Source: Lagopus muta (Eukaryota; Chordata; Aves; Galliformes; Phasianidae). Taken from it: a stretch of 64,000 nucleotides of DNA. The stretch spans positions 45,641,799 through 45,705,798 of the forward strand of contig NC_064472.1 of the NCBI RefSeq assembly GCF_023343835.1, given 5' to 3'. The translations under genes and the position numbers were made by a program. The notes below the pieces were generated by a model that was given only the letters and a program-made list of their open reading frames with translations, ran no database searches and had not been told where the DNA came from. Below, piece by piece: positions 36,209 to 49,673 of this stretch; position 1 is the first letter of the stretch, and each line of letters begins with the position of its first letter.

Positions 36209-39015
36209 TTATTACTGTTACTTTTGAAAGTTTGCTTGTAGAAAAGTTTTTGAAAAAACTAAGCTTAGCACTTTTGGCAGTTTGTATCATAGATATAGTA
36301 GAACAGACTGAAAGTAAAACTTTCTAATATTCATATAATTTGGAATTTATATCTTCAGAAATAATTTTGTATCTGCTCTAATTACATGTAGTCAGCTATC
36401 TACACGACTGTCTCTAGCCAAACAGTAATCAGACTTGATGTATCTACTACAATAGCCTACAACTGCCATCATTCAAACTGAATTTCAACCTTACAAGATG
36501 ATTACTGCAGAGAAGAAAGGGAACAGTAAATGGATGTATCTTAATACCTGAGAGGGCCACAAAAACTTCTAACTGAGAGCTTCTGTATAGAAGTATTAAA
36601 GACATAATGAACAGCATTTCACAATTTTAGGACTTAAAAGCTCGTCTTCTTTTCTGCTTGTCACAGAAAAAGTAAATTTCTCTCTTTGGTTTCTCTTAAA
36701 CATGAAAAAGATATCCAAGCTCTGCAGTTCAAATGTGGTACTGACTGCACTTACTATCAAGAAGGTAACACAATTGTCTGATATTGTGGAATAGATAAAA
36801 CATTGCTGCAGTGAATGCAAATGGCGTGGGCAAAATTAGAGGATTAGATAAAATCGAACAACTCATGTACTTCTTCAGAGGTGCATGCAGAGTTCAGAAC
36901 TGGTCATGAACTACCTGTGAGTCAACAAGACAAACCTCTTATATCTTATCTGTAATTCAAGATACCTTCATACTGTGAGATATTTGCAGGTCAATCATTG
37001 TTATTTCAGGAACTGCAAGAAGGCTTTCAACTACATATAGAGAAGTAGAAGTAGGAAAACTTTTCTCTACCTAGAAGTTCCTATCCCATACTTGCTGTAC
37101 CTCCATCAGAATCAATAAAATTATATTAAAAAATAAGAGCTTACGAATTTGTGACTACTGAAGTCAAGAAATTCTCAGAGTTCTTGAGATTAGGACTTTC
37201 TAAATCTACTTTTGAGCATATTTCTATTTCTTCACAACATTTCATGATGCCTTTACATCCTTACAAATATTCATCTTTTTGGTTTAACCGTGAAATGGTT
37301 TAACTCAACCTCGCATGAAAGAAATTGAAATAAAGCGAAGCAAAATGAAAAGCAGAATGTGAGCAGAATATAATATAAAACATTTCTGCTTGGATCAGAT
37401 AGTAAACTTTCTGTCAAAATGGTTATTCCCACCCAGCTACACAACTCTCCAATTGCTATTATCAATCCTTTGACACTGGGAACAGAGCGGTAACACGCAG
37501 TACAAGTTACAAATCGGGTGTACTCTACACTGGTCTTAAATCTTGTGTCAGCAGTATGCTTTTGTAATTTGTTATCATCTGGAAAAACGAATAGAATTTT
37601 AAAGGAAATGAGTATGAGCTCCAAAATTCCTTCCACAGCAGAAAACAAATGTAGAAGTAAAAGTCTGCCCTAATGAATGTGAGATACATCAATATTATAC
37701 ACATAATAATCACTGGTAAAATACATGCTTGTTTTACGTGTTTACAAAATGTCAGTATTTTGGCCTTTAAACATATTGAACTTGCTTCTCCCAGATGAAA
37801 ATATCACCTGTAGTTTAATTTGCAGTCAAAACCCCCAGACTTCCATTTACATCTAGCAAAATACCTTTGCATTTATAAAAATGGAATGCAGTATTAAAAG
37901 CATGATTTCAGAGGAAATGTTAATTGAATAGCATATTGCTACCTGGTCAAGACTTCTTGCAGACTAAAATTCAAATAAACAATCAAAAATATAGACATCT
38001 CTTTAAAAGATAGTGGACAAATGATCTTTTCACAATGACAAATACATGTAACAACTGATGTCAATCTTCATTACGTTAAATGGAGAATCTAGATGACTAT
38101 TATTTTCTCTGCTGCTGTGGAATGGATAAATTCTGAGTACATTAGAACATGATATGTGCTTTTCCTAGGCTCTACTGAGTTTACAAAGAAAATCTGAACT
38201 GATGGGCTATGTTAAATTACCTCATAATTTAGCATATTTAACGCTTTTACTTGCTGTATCTGTGTACCAAATTCAATAGTGTTGCCCAGCATGTTAGTAT
38301 TTCAGTGCATTTTTAACTGTTTTCTTGGATCAGGATTGAAGAGGAAGAAACAAAAAAGTTACGTAAGTCCAAATAGCTCCTAAAGATTACTTATCAATCT
38401 CTGCTCATAGATAAGTATGTCAGTTTCAGTGTGAAACTGCTTTTGTACACTTGTCTGGCAGTGAAATTCTTTTCTTTCTAAAGCCACTAAATTGAGAGAA
38501 TACTTTTAACTGAGCTTTACGTTTCATACAGTACTTATATAAAGTATATAAATGTATATAAATGTATTTATATAGTATTACAAGAAGAAGCTAGAGCTTC
38601 CACAGTCTCAATTACATTCTTTCAAAATAATTTTTTTAAAAAAAAGTTATTTCTGTATGAAGACAAAGAAACTGGAGTAGCTTGAAAAAGGGGACAAACA
38701 GGGTTTTAACGACCTAAACAAAAAGACTGCAATATAAAGGCTGTGCATCCATTAAATAGTAGACATTAAATAGTATGACAACATCTAACCTACTAAAAAG
38801 AGTGAAACTCAGAAGCTGACAAACACTGGGTCGCAGATGAAGTTCCTTCTCACAGATCTGCTAAGCTGTTGGCCTCAAGAGCACAGCTTGGCACCTCCTC
38901 TGTGTTTAACATTTCCATCCAGTTGGCATTCAGTATCCATATGACAGCAAGCAAGGAAAGAATCTACTTCAGCAGACAGTTTAGAGGGACGACAGGGTCT
39001 TAGACCCAGAATCTG

Positions 39016-39051
39016 GTTGGATGTCACGTTGGATGTCATGTTGGATGGCAT
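39016..39051 (+). repeat. 12-bp minisatellite, three copies
   Basis: Units GTTGGATGTCAC, GTTGGATGTCAT and GTTGGATGGCAT sit head to tail in ST8SIA4 intron 4. Confidence 0.9.
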
Positions 39052-42000
39052 ATTACAAATAGCAGTTTGTATTGAAGAAAGAAGTATCTTGTCACAGAAG
39101 CATTGCATAGCTTACCATAAAACGATGCTTCTAACTGGAGTCATTTTAAGTAATTATTCTCAAATAAGGAAAGTTGAATCAGTTGTCTGACTTTAGCCTT
39201 TTAAAGTCAAAGCTGAAACTTCCACCATCTTCAGTGAAGCAGGATCTAGACTCAATTTATTTAGCTTATTTTCTAGAAGACGTTAGTTAAAATAACAGAC
39301 TCTGAAGGAATAAAGCCTCTGCTAGTTCTCAGCTACTTCTTTTTGAACTTTCATGTTTTCAGTGGGATTAATCACATCAGTGATATAAACAACCCTTCAT
39401 CTGACCCTCTCAACTGTATTAATTAAATGCATTAATGTATTAATTAAAAATCTATTAGGCAGAATACTCCATAAGGAAAGCATGAAAGGATTCAAGTACA
39501 AATAACACTGAGAATGCAACAGCCACTACGAAAACACTGCTGAGGGTTTGCATGAGACTGCCTTGTATCTTCCAATGTACGGTATTTTAAGACAGTATGC
39601 ATAATTACCTCAGCAAAAGAAATCATTGCTTAATGAAGAGATGAAACATTCCTCAAACTGTCATTCACTTTCAACTAAGCTTAATTAACTACATCAATAT
39701 TAAGGACTGTTTTTTCTTTGTTTTCCCATTATCCCATCATCTTACACTGTTAAGTTCCAAATTCCAATTTTTGCTTATGAAAAAGATTTAAAAGACCGCT
39801 CAAGAGCTTGGACTCTGCATGGAAACTTTGCTGTGAAAGAGAATGAAAAAAATTAATGACATCAATGGTGACCCATGGTACATGGTACACACATTATATT
39901 GCCCCAGCTATCAGTACTCATGGCCTCCAGGCCGCCATGAAGCTCTAACATCTTTCCACATAAATTTAACCACTGTGTACATAGTCTATTCTGGATGTGG
40001 CAAAATAATTTAGAACATATTGAAGCTTACTATTTCCTGTCTCCAAAAAAAAAAAAGGAATGATCTGCTCCCAAGGCAGCCTTATCAATTTATGGTAAAT
40101 CACCTCGTAAGAAAAGGATGAGCTAAGGATAAAGAAGTATCAAGTCATTGCATAGCACTGCATTTCTTTTGCCAGTTAATTAAGAATCACTTGCCAGTTA
40201 AAACCATGTAAGCATATGAACTCTTTGCTCATACATGAAAAGATTTTGGTATCATAGCTGGAATCCTCCACAGCTGTCAGCGACATAAACCACATAGTAT
40301 TTGGAAGTATAAGGCAGAAATTTTCATAAATGAAGAAGAGAGTCTTCTCAGGCACTTTACAGAATGCTTGTAAGACTGACAATGTGTCAACCTTTGACCC
40401 ACTTCAGCAGTATTTCCAAGCCATCAAAACACTCTCATTTGAAACCAGATGACCTTCACTTTTCATATCTAAAAAGTAAACACTGAGCTTGGCTTGGAAC
40501 AAGACTGAAAGATGAATAAGCCTCTTTAGATATTTAATAAGAAAATTCAGCAAAAGAAAGGAAATACCCCTCTTTTGGTCACTGATGAATCAGTGACAAC
40601 GGCTTTTTTAATGTTAAGCTGTAAGATTATGTTATAAGGAACTCATACATTTCAGTGTACTAAGGTGATATGATCGAACTGCAGAAACATTGACCCTTCA
40701 TTCATAAACAAGGACTTTCAAAAATGCCCACGTTTTTGATTATCATGCAGAAGCATTCCAGCAGAACAGAGAGACAACTGTTTCCTCAGAAATGCCCGCT
40801 AACAAATATATGACACACCATGACTGCAGAAAATATGGGCCTCAGTTTGTCACATCTAGGGGAAAAAAGTTTAAGTCTTCCGGTCCTTTGCAAGTACTCT
40901 GTACTCAATACTGTACTAAAAAGTGGGAATGGATGACAATATCTTCCATCTGTTTCAGTAGCTTCTGAAAGAAAATATAAGTGTATGTCTGTGGGGCCTA
41001 ATTTTTAACAGGCAAGGGCCACCACAAAACACATCTACAAAGCCAGGATCTTATTAGGATGAAAGAACATCACACTGCCACACCACTGCAAAGCTTAGCA
41101 CTGAAGCACTGGACACCCTGCTTGTAGCTGTCATGGTTAGATATTCCACAACGTGAGCAAAAGTTGAACTTTATATCAGAAATTCCAAATTAAAAAAAAA
41201 AAAAAACAAAAAACAAAAAACAAGCTGTTCTTCTAAACACTTGTGCCTCAATACAAAACTGCTTGTACAAAACATATTTCAACTGAAGAGGGAATTTCTT
41301 CACTTAGCTATGAAACTCTGGTAAATGCTCTTATTTTCACACTATTATGGGTACACTCTGCCTATGAAATCATTGATCTTTAAGATCTAAGGAAGAAACA
41401 ATAGGAATGAAAGTGGGCACTATTATACTTTTATTAGAAATAATTTAAAAGAAATGTCAAGGTTTCTATTAGGAAAATCCTCCTTTTTGAAAAAGTTGAT
41501 TGTTACTTGTATTTTCCATCTGCAAATAGCAAACTCTGGAAGAAAGGAGAAATAGGAAATAGGAAGCTGTGCAATTTAAGCAATAAACAATACATATTTA
41601 TTATGATTCTGCACACAATCTACAGAAGTAGTTGGAATACTTCTCTACATATATTTTTAAAAAGCAACTGCAATTATCTTTAAATAGCCTTTATACAAGA
41701 CAGAAAAATGTGATATAGCAGCTGTTTCACCTTAGATTTCACTAATGAAATTGTTGGCATTCCTGTAGAAAGTAACAGTGCACAATCCTGCTCTAGCAGG
41801 TTCATAAAGAACCAGACTATAGTTTTAAGTCTTACCCTAAATTTCAATTGTTGGGCTAACTGAACATGACAGGAGTGCAGAGATACTAGCCCACGCTTGT
41901 GTAACTTTTCTTTCAAAATGGTAAGTTATTCACAGCACTAACAAGAGACGTCTCCAAGAGCTTCTGTGAAAAGATCATTGATGCAGCTACCAAAACACTA

Positions 42001-42589
42001 AACATGTCACAGTAGGAAAGTGAGGTCTTTTTTCAAGACAGCTACAAGTGGGACTGAAACTGAAAAGTGATGTTTCACTTTCATTCCATGAGCAGTATAT
42101 TAATGATCAAATAGGCAAAATAACGTTAATGGCTATTCACATAGATACTATCATTCACGTTATTTAGACACCAGATGAGTACAAGTACTCTGAGAACATA
42201 AAGCAAATTTCCAAGCCTATTCTGTATATACATCAATTGCCTTTTTGGAAAATACAGATACATTTCTCTAAAGAGACAATAACAGTGAAGGCCCACCTTC
42301 ACAGAAGTAACTTTAATAAGGATATGTCAGGTGACTGACATAGATGCATGAGCGTGTTTAAATATAAGACTTGCAAAGGAGATTGGACAGATATGAGGAC
42401 AATAACCTACCTTAAATTTGAGTTTCATTTACATGCTAGTGGCCTGTCAGCTGTTTTGAACTGACTTGAAAATGTTGTAGCAGTTAACATGCCAGAAGAG
42501 ATTTCTTGATGAAATAGTTTAAATTCTTCAATGAGTTATGCATGTGACATACAGGCAACATCACTGAAGTCAGATACTAACAGAAATAC

Positions 42590-43052
42590 TTCCTTGCCTG
42601 ATCAGTCTGGTGGCATTCTGTGATGGAGTGATAGCATGGGTAGAAAGAGGAAGGTCAACTGATGTTGTCCTGGACCTCTGCAAGGTTCCATACCACATCC
42701 TTATCACTAAGTTAGAGAAACATGGATTTGAAAGTTGGATATTTGGTGGATAAAGGGCTGGTTGGATGGTTATAGATAGTGTTCTGGTCAACAGATCCGT
42801 ATCCAGGTGATTGTTCATGAGTGGTGTCCCTAAGGCGGTTCATCTCAGACCACTGCTCTGTTTGGTTTGCTCATTAACCAAAAATACAGGCAGTGGGACT
42901 GAGTGTACCCTCAGCAAGTTTGCTGATGACACCATGCTTAGTGGTGCAGCTGACATAACAGAAGGCGGAAATGCCATCCAGAGGGACCTGGACAGGCTTG
43001 AAAAGTGGGCCCAAATGAACAAGCACAAGTATTAGGTGCTGCACTTGTTGTT
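42590..43052 (+). mobile_element. CR1 LINE reverse transcriptase fragment lacking its 3' end
   Basis: Encodes part of the CR1 RT palm. A block near 42590-42690 reads as [17 protein letters not shown], and 42893-43033 reads CTLSKFADDTMLSGAAD then AIQRDLDRLEKWAQMN, including the FADD catalytic box. Stops and shifts break the frame between these. It stops abruptly near 43052, with no C-terminus, 3' UTR or ATTCTATGA tail. Confidence 0.88.
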
Positions 43053-44054
43053 GGAGTAATCCTGCACGCGGTGGGGTGGGAGGGCCAGGGGCGTTCAGCC
43101 ATGAAGAGGTTGCCTTTCTCTTATTTTTTTAAATACCGACTTCTTAATATTTTAATCAAAGTATTCTACAACTTCAAATTGATTAGTATTTCTTTCCTCT
43201 GAAAATTTTAACACCATGTTACTGGGGTACACCTTGTACTAACGATTTTGTCTTTCACCAAGAGAGCAAATATTCGTATCAGTAGGAAAAAGAAGATCTA
43301 CTTTCCAGCAGTAACGCTTTTATAACAGAAGAAAAAAACAGCACAGCAAAACAATAATTAAAAATAAGAGCAAACAATTTCCTACGTCTTAAAGTTAAGG
43401 CCATAAAAGAAAAAATAATAATAAAAGAGAAATTAGAATATAAATTAGACTACTTCAGGATGCATTCTGCTCACTGGACTGACAGCGTAAAACCACTTTC
43501 AGCTTGTGCTCTACTCCCCTTGAAGCCTGAAGTCAGTCTAACATCAGCTCCCAGTTGATACAGTAAATCAACATGTGCAGTGCTATGTTACTTGTTTTAT
43601 TTGCTCAACTACCGTCAAGTATATAGAAGAAAATCCGACCTCTTGGTTTAATCAATAACATTTGAAGTATCTCTTTTAGAAATTACTACATAATATATCC
43701 ATTACAGGCATTTAGATTTGAACAGTACAATGAGATAGAGCAGATTAATCAAATGCATATAAAAGATATTGATTTTACCATAATAAATCCCACAGCTGCA
43801 ATGAATTAGTCAAGCAGACGAACCAGACTTCATACTAATACAACTACTTCATATAAGAAGAAAGTAGAAGCTACTCCCTAAGACAAAGATTCCACAAGAC
43901 TTCAAACAGGTAAAAAACATTCTTTAAAGCCTTTTTTGAAGAACGTGATCGAACAGTAATAATTTGTTCCATCACAACTTAATATAAAGATCAGGAGAAG
44001 TGAGACATAGCCTTACAAAGTCCATCAAACATGAAAAACTTTTTAACAATACAC

Positions 44055-44421
44055 TGTAGCCCATATTGTGCCTTTTCAGTATTTAAAAGGAGTTTATAAA
44101 CAGGAGCGAAATAACTTCTTACACAGGTCGATAGTGACAGGACAAGGGGCAATAGTTTTAAGGTAAAGGAGGGAAGATTTAGAGTAGATGCTGGTGAAGT
44201 TCTTACTGATAGATTCAAGAGCATGTTGCTCAGAGACACTGTAAATGTCCCATCCCTGCAGGTGTTCAAGGCCAGGTTGGATGGGGCTCTGGGCAAACTA
44301 TCTAGTACTTAATCTAGTGGCTGGCAGTCCTGCCTGTCGCAGGGAGTTTGGAGCTGGATGATCCTTGAGATCCCTTCCAATCCAGGATCCATCCAATCCA
44401 ATCCATTCTATGATTCTATGC
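44055..44421 (+). mobile_element. CR1 LINE 3' end
   Basis: Runs from CAGTATTTAAAAGGAGTTTA through GACAAGGGGCAATAGTTTTA and CAAGGCCAGGTTGGATGGGG to ATTCTATGATTCTATG at 44421. A short expansion (ATCCATCCAATCCAATCC) lies just before the tail. Confidence 0.92.
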
Positions 44422-45337
44422 CAAAGAATCAGTGTATTTAAAGAGCAAAATGTTCATTTTTCATATTCTGTTAAGCTCTAGCTTCACGGCTAGAATGCAC
44501 AGCTAGAACAATGCCAACCATAATGCTACTTATCAGCAAATAAAATGTGATCAGAGCTCTGCCAAGCCCTACAACTGGTTTCACAAGCACATGCAACAGA
44601 CTGAGAAAAAAATGGTTTGAGTCACTACTACACTGGGTCATTATTTAACATGTGATGACTATGAGAAAGGCTGCAGATTGCACTGATAAATTTTTCAGGC
44701 GATTTCCAACACAAATTCCCATGATTAATGAGCAAGGAGATTAGTGCTTGATTTTCTTCCAGAAAGACTTCCTGTATTTATACTGCCGTCCTCCCAGATT
44801 TGCCAACATGACAGCTTCCTGCATCAATTTGTCTGTTATACCACATATTTCAAAAAAGAGCGTAGAAAAATATAAAAAAAACCAAAAACTTTGTCATGAT
44901 TGGCCAGTATTTGAAAAAAAATCTGCACTGACCCTACAGATCTGCTCCTATACGAAACGTCCCTCGGGTCTCTAAGAAATCCAAACTACAGAGCTTCACA
45001 TCCTCTAGAAAATCACAAGATAAATCCTTTACAGGCAGTGGAAATCTCAGTGGTCATCGGTGGATCTGTAAGTCAAGCCCCGCACTCTTTTTCTAGCACC
45101 AGTTTACACCCATTCCTTACAGCAGCCCCACAGTCTCTACAGGATGTTCACAGCTTATGAAGATTCATGTGGCCATCCAGCTTCCCAGCTGCTGCCAGTA
45201 AGTATACCTCACTGCTCAAAAGGGAGAACACACTGCAGCATCAAAAGAAGTACTCTTTCTAGGGTCTTGTCTTTAACAGCCTTCTGGGCTCTAACCTTTG
45301 TGATTTTTAAATGACTACTAGCTTTGTAGAAGGAACA

Positions 45338-45415
45338 AACAAACAAACAAACAAACAAAAAAGAACAAAAAAAAAAAAACGAAAAACCAACCCCCCCCCC
45401 AAGAAAAAAAACACC
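45338..45415 (+). repeat. (CAAA)n, A-rich and (C)10 low-complexity tract
   Basis: CAAA repeats run into an A-rich stretch and a C10 run. The Phe/Gly-rich minus-strand ORF is this tract. Confidence 0.9.
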
Positions 45416-47929
45416 TAAAACACTCAGGATTATTTTCTGAAAGCTTCCTGTCTTGAAGAGCAATATACCATGGTCTACATTCTCTTTCTTACATCTTTTA
45501 CTTTGTCCCTTACAGACTAAACATGAGAAGGGCCCCATCTGGAAAGTTCTTGCCAGCATGCATATTCAAAGTTTGGAAAGCCTGCAGATGAATTTTAGAT
45601 TGTAAGATCTGTCTGGAACATGAAGAGGAGGATACGACCCTTTTAGGCCTTCTGCATGTTACAGGCTTCATCTGAAGATAAAGATTTTGACATAAGACTA
45701 AGACGTGCCACCTGTTGGTTTCAGTATGACTCCAGCGTACCCACTACTTCCTCTCCTTCCAGCACCTCTGGTGACTGTGCCCTCTTTTATACTGAAATGA
45801 AGATGGGAAAACAAACAACAACAGCAAAAAAAAAAACAACACAAAACCCCATGAACCTCCTAGATGTTCTGAAACCAGCAGTTGCTCTTATTCTTTGTAG
45901 GGTCTCCTCTCAGATCCTTTTGCAAATGTTCACTTGCAAGTTGTGAGAGAAAACAATTAGTCTGGTTGGAAATTCTCCTGTATCCTTCTGCTGGTTAATA
46001 CAGTACAACTAAGATTAAAAAGAAATATAAGCTCTAGCAATAGCTTTCTCTAAGTCAATTTTCTTTGACTACTCCACTAAACACACGCTTCAAAGAACAC
46101 AATTACACTTGTGCCCACTAAAAACAGAAATGTAAATAACACGTCTGCAGTGCTTCTGAGGCATATCAAGTGTTATTTCAAAACGGAAATACTGAAAAGC
46201 AATGTAAAAATAAAATTACTTTCTTTTACATTTACAAATACAATTCATATTCTTTTCTTGTGATCCATAAATTCACTTGCCGAAGATTAAAGGACAAATC
46301 TCAAAATCAGACTTCAGATCAGCAAACTCAATCTGTTAGCGAATATGAACTCACATACAACTTAATCTCCCATACACAAAAAACATGTCTTCATTGTCTA
46401 TACAGGAGCATTAGGACAGCAAGACACCTGAGAACAAAATTCCCAGGAATCAGCTGAAAGAGGTGCACAAGACAGTGTACAGCAAGGCAGAGGCAAGAAA
46501 ACTGGCAAGAGATTAAAACCTTACTCCCTGTGTAGGGAGCTTCTAACTGAGCTGCGGTGTGTCACAATTCTAATTTCAAAGAAACACAATCTAGAACTGT
46601 CACCTGATTGGTCAACTACTTTCTTTCCAAACGTGTTCAGTGCTTAGGAACTCTGTACACATTACAGCACTGACCTAACCACCTGGCCTTTTAATTTCAC
46701 AAACACATGGAATAAGTAATGCTCACCCGGTTCCTCATCTTGTAACTCACCAAATATTTTAATTCTCCAATGCAAACCAAACAGACTAGAAGCTCTTTTC
46801 TAGCCATTGAAAAACTCAATTTTGCTTGAGTTCACTTCCCCTACATAGCTGCTCACTGCCTCCCCAGTGGGATGGGGGAGATGACAGGAAGAGTGAAAGT
46901 GTGATAACTCATGCACTGAGATAAAGACAGCTTACTAGACAAAGGAAATGGAAAAAAAAATCTGAAGTTATGCACAGATAGTAACTCAGCATCTTCCACA
47001 CATAGACTAAAGGCCCAGCCACTCAGTATTTCAGCAGTGGCTATGCTGGAAGACGAAAAGACAACAACAAAAAAGATATTTATCTACTGTGGTTTTTTTT
47101 TGCTCAGCATGGCTTTATGTGGCACGGAAGATACATTTGGTGAGCTCAGGTCAATCGTCCCAGCTGTGCCTCTTCCCAGCCTCTTCTCCACTCAAGTCAG
47201 CTCACTGTGGGGAAGAGCAAGACATGGAGAAGGCCCTGATGCCACAACAGTGGTATGCTACCAACAGTGATTCAGCCACTAGTCCAGAACACAGCCTCTG
47301 TGCGCTGTTGCACAGGGCTACTGTGAAGAACATTAATGTCATTACAGCCAGACCTAGTTGTACACTTCACAAAGCAGGGGGAACATGTGCTTTTTTGTGT
47401 AACATCTAAGTACTCTTTTAAGGAACAGGCAGAGTGTTTCCTCACAAGCAGTCTTTGGAAGTAAGGTAGTGATTAGCTTCAGCACTGGTTAACTTTAAAA
47501 TGCCTAATTCTATTTAGCTCTGACCTGAAGTATTGGAGTCTTTCTCCATACAAGGAGAATCCAGGAACTTCTAACAAACCTGTTAGAACATTTTTTGAAG
47601 AAGCTCATTTGAACTAAAACGGGAGGCTATGATGACATCAAGCCAAACTGCTCATTCATGCACTGGCACTATTTGTCCCAGAGTACCACTTCGCTGAAGG
47701 ACTGGACTGTTTATTCAGTCTAATAAACTATCCCATTATTTGAGCTGGAGTAAAAGGTGACTGTAAGGGCCTGCTAGAATCACTGTTCCTCTGCCAAAAC
47801 TGTCCATTCTGAAAAACATGGCATACAGTGTTCCTTTTCCAGCTCAGTTTAAAAAATCAATGGGACATCCAGAAGTATATCACAGAACAAAGGAACCAGA
47901 ATAAGTATGTGTATCCATTTTTATCTTTT

Positions 47930-48040
47930 TTTTTTTTTTTCCCTATGAAAATATGTAATGAAGATTTAAACCCCCCCCCCTCCAAAAAAAAACAAAAAAC
48001 AAACAACCAAAAAAAACCCCACCACAACAACAAAAAAAAC
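47930..48040 (+). repeat. T-rich, (C)10 and A/C-rich low-complexity tract
   Basis: A T run, then C10 and AAC/AAAC-type repeats. ORFs over it on both strands are low-complexity. Confidence 0.9.
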
Positions 48041-49058
48041 ACTCAAGTCTTCTTAATTTTCTTTTTCTAACTATTTTTATTTCTTATTCCAGATGAAGAA
48101 TCAGTTTGGAAAAGAGATTAATATATTTAGAATTAGTAGAATCTACCATATCATACTAGTGCTTCAATTTTACTGAAAAATTCAGAATCATCTATGCAGG
48201 AAAATCAGCCATTTTTAGTCACATCTTTTAAAACCATATCTGTTTGCTAATTTCCACTCTACTTAGAAAATTAACTGACCACGTGAAGAAATAAGTTACT
48301 GGCTAGATACATGACATAACTACTCCTTATCACAGAAGTTCATTAACATGAAAGCTAAATACACAGATTTTTGAAAAGTCTACCTAACCATTTCAGACAA
48401 AACAAAAATTAGCAGAACTGTAAGTTTCACCTTCCTTTAAACAAATAAAAGTAAACCTGACAGAACTTCCTCATTCACACATGTATCATACAGAAATCGA
48501 CAGCTTACTTCATGCATCAAAAGCACTGAAAAACTCTTCTCCATCCCATTAGCACTGCCCATCAAACATGGCTCTTTATGGACTCCAAGGACCTCCTTCA
48601 CAGTCTGTGAAAACTGTTTCTGATTTGCTTTTCTGCTGTGCATCAACAATTATTGTTACAGGAGCAAGATACAGACAAATAAGAATTAATTAACTTTGCA
48701 CTTTTGTCTACTTTTCAAAAACACAGAAATTAAAGGATTTTATGCAAGAGCATACAAAACAATTGAAAAATAACAGATCAGTAGCAAAACTGCTGTCAAA
48801 CATGAAGATGTAAATATAGTGCATGAATAACCTATGTGTAGTTTATCCCTCCCTTAGATGCCAACAGTCATGCTAACAGCCAAAAACTAAGCTTCAAAAA
48901 CTTGAAAATAAGCAATTTCCTTGCTATTTTTCATATAACCAAGTCCGCTGCTCTCATCTGCTTGAAAGCTAAAATTCAACCTTAGTAGAGTAAGTTTTAC
49001 AATTCCTAAGTACATTCATTGCTCATTTAGGAGCAAAGCAGTTGCCACAGCAAAAGGA

Positions 49059-49062
<4 letters not shown>

Positions 49063-49087
<25 letters not shown>
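49063..49087 (+). repeat. (AC)12 microsatellite
   Basis: Perfect dinucleotide run of about 25 bases in ST8SIA4 intron 4; likely variable in length between individuals. Confidence 0.95.
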
Positions 49088-49089
<2 letters not shown>

Positions 49090-49222
49090 GAAACAACCCA
49101 GATCTTTATTATCAACAAATAAATAAGAATAAAGGTTGTCTCTCTACAATCATGACCTGACTTTTCAGGTTCTACTCTGCTGAATGGACTAAACTATGAA
49201 AAATACATTTATAAAAAACAAA

Positions 49223-49673
49223 GGTCACTTCAAAAATCATGCCTCCTATTTCTTTCCATGGAAACTAGAACATATACAAAAAGCACAACAACATTATTTG
49301 ACAGAGAAAGCTCTCAGCTACAAAACACTCCTCTTTCAACATAATCACAAACACTAGCCATGCATTTTTGCCAACTACAAACAAGAGGTCACATGCCACA
49401 TTCATGCACAGTCCAGCTGTGCTCACATCCACTGTTTGGTCTCCAGAAATGTACATCAAACATCAATGAATATTCAGTGTCACTTTTTCCACATGGAGGA
49501 ACTCATTTACACACACCTTTGCTCATACGCACTTGCGTGTCAGATGCCATCTGCCACAAGGCAACAACGTGTAACAGAATATCGGTGGCAAGGTTCAACT
49601 TCTGCTTTCATATCATCAATGTCTGCCCCTGTTGCAGGCCAACATAATAAGACAGGAAGCACTACTTTTCATA
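49223..49673 (+). mobile_element. Internally deleted Galluhop-like mariner
   Basis: Starts GGTCACTTCAAAAATCATGC followed by CTCCTATTTCTTTCCATGGAA, and ends ACAGGAAGCACTACTTTTCATA, which is an imperfect inverted repeat of the start. Inner blocks resemble the chicken Galluhop mariner as I remember it. At about 450 bp it is much shorter than the ~1.2-kb parent, so it is a non-autonomous deletion derivative. Open frames across it are not functional. Confidence 0.8.

Noticed and set aside
42811..43035. FADD-box ORF as an active reverse transcriptase or retron-like system
   Set aside because: The flanking sequence and peptide match CR1; frames are broken and the 3' end is missing.
47857..48070. 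Hydrophobic Phe/Trp-rich ORF
   Set aside because: It is produced by T-, C- and A-rich low-complexity DNA.
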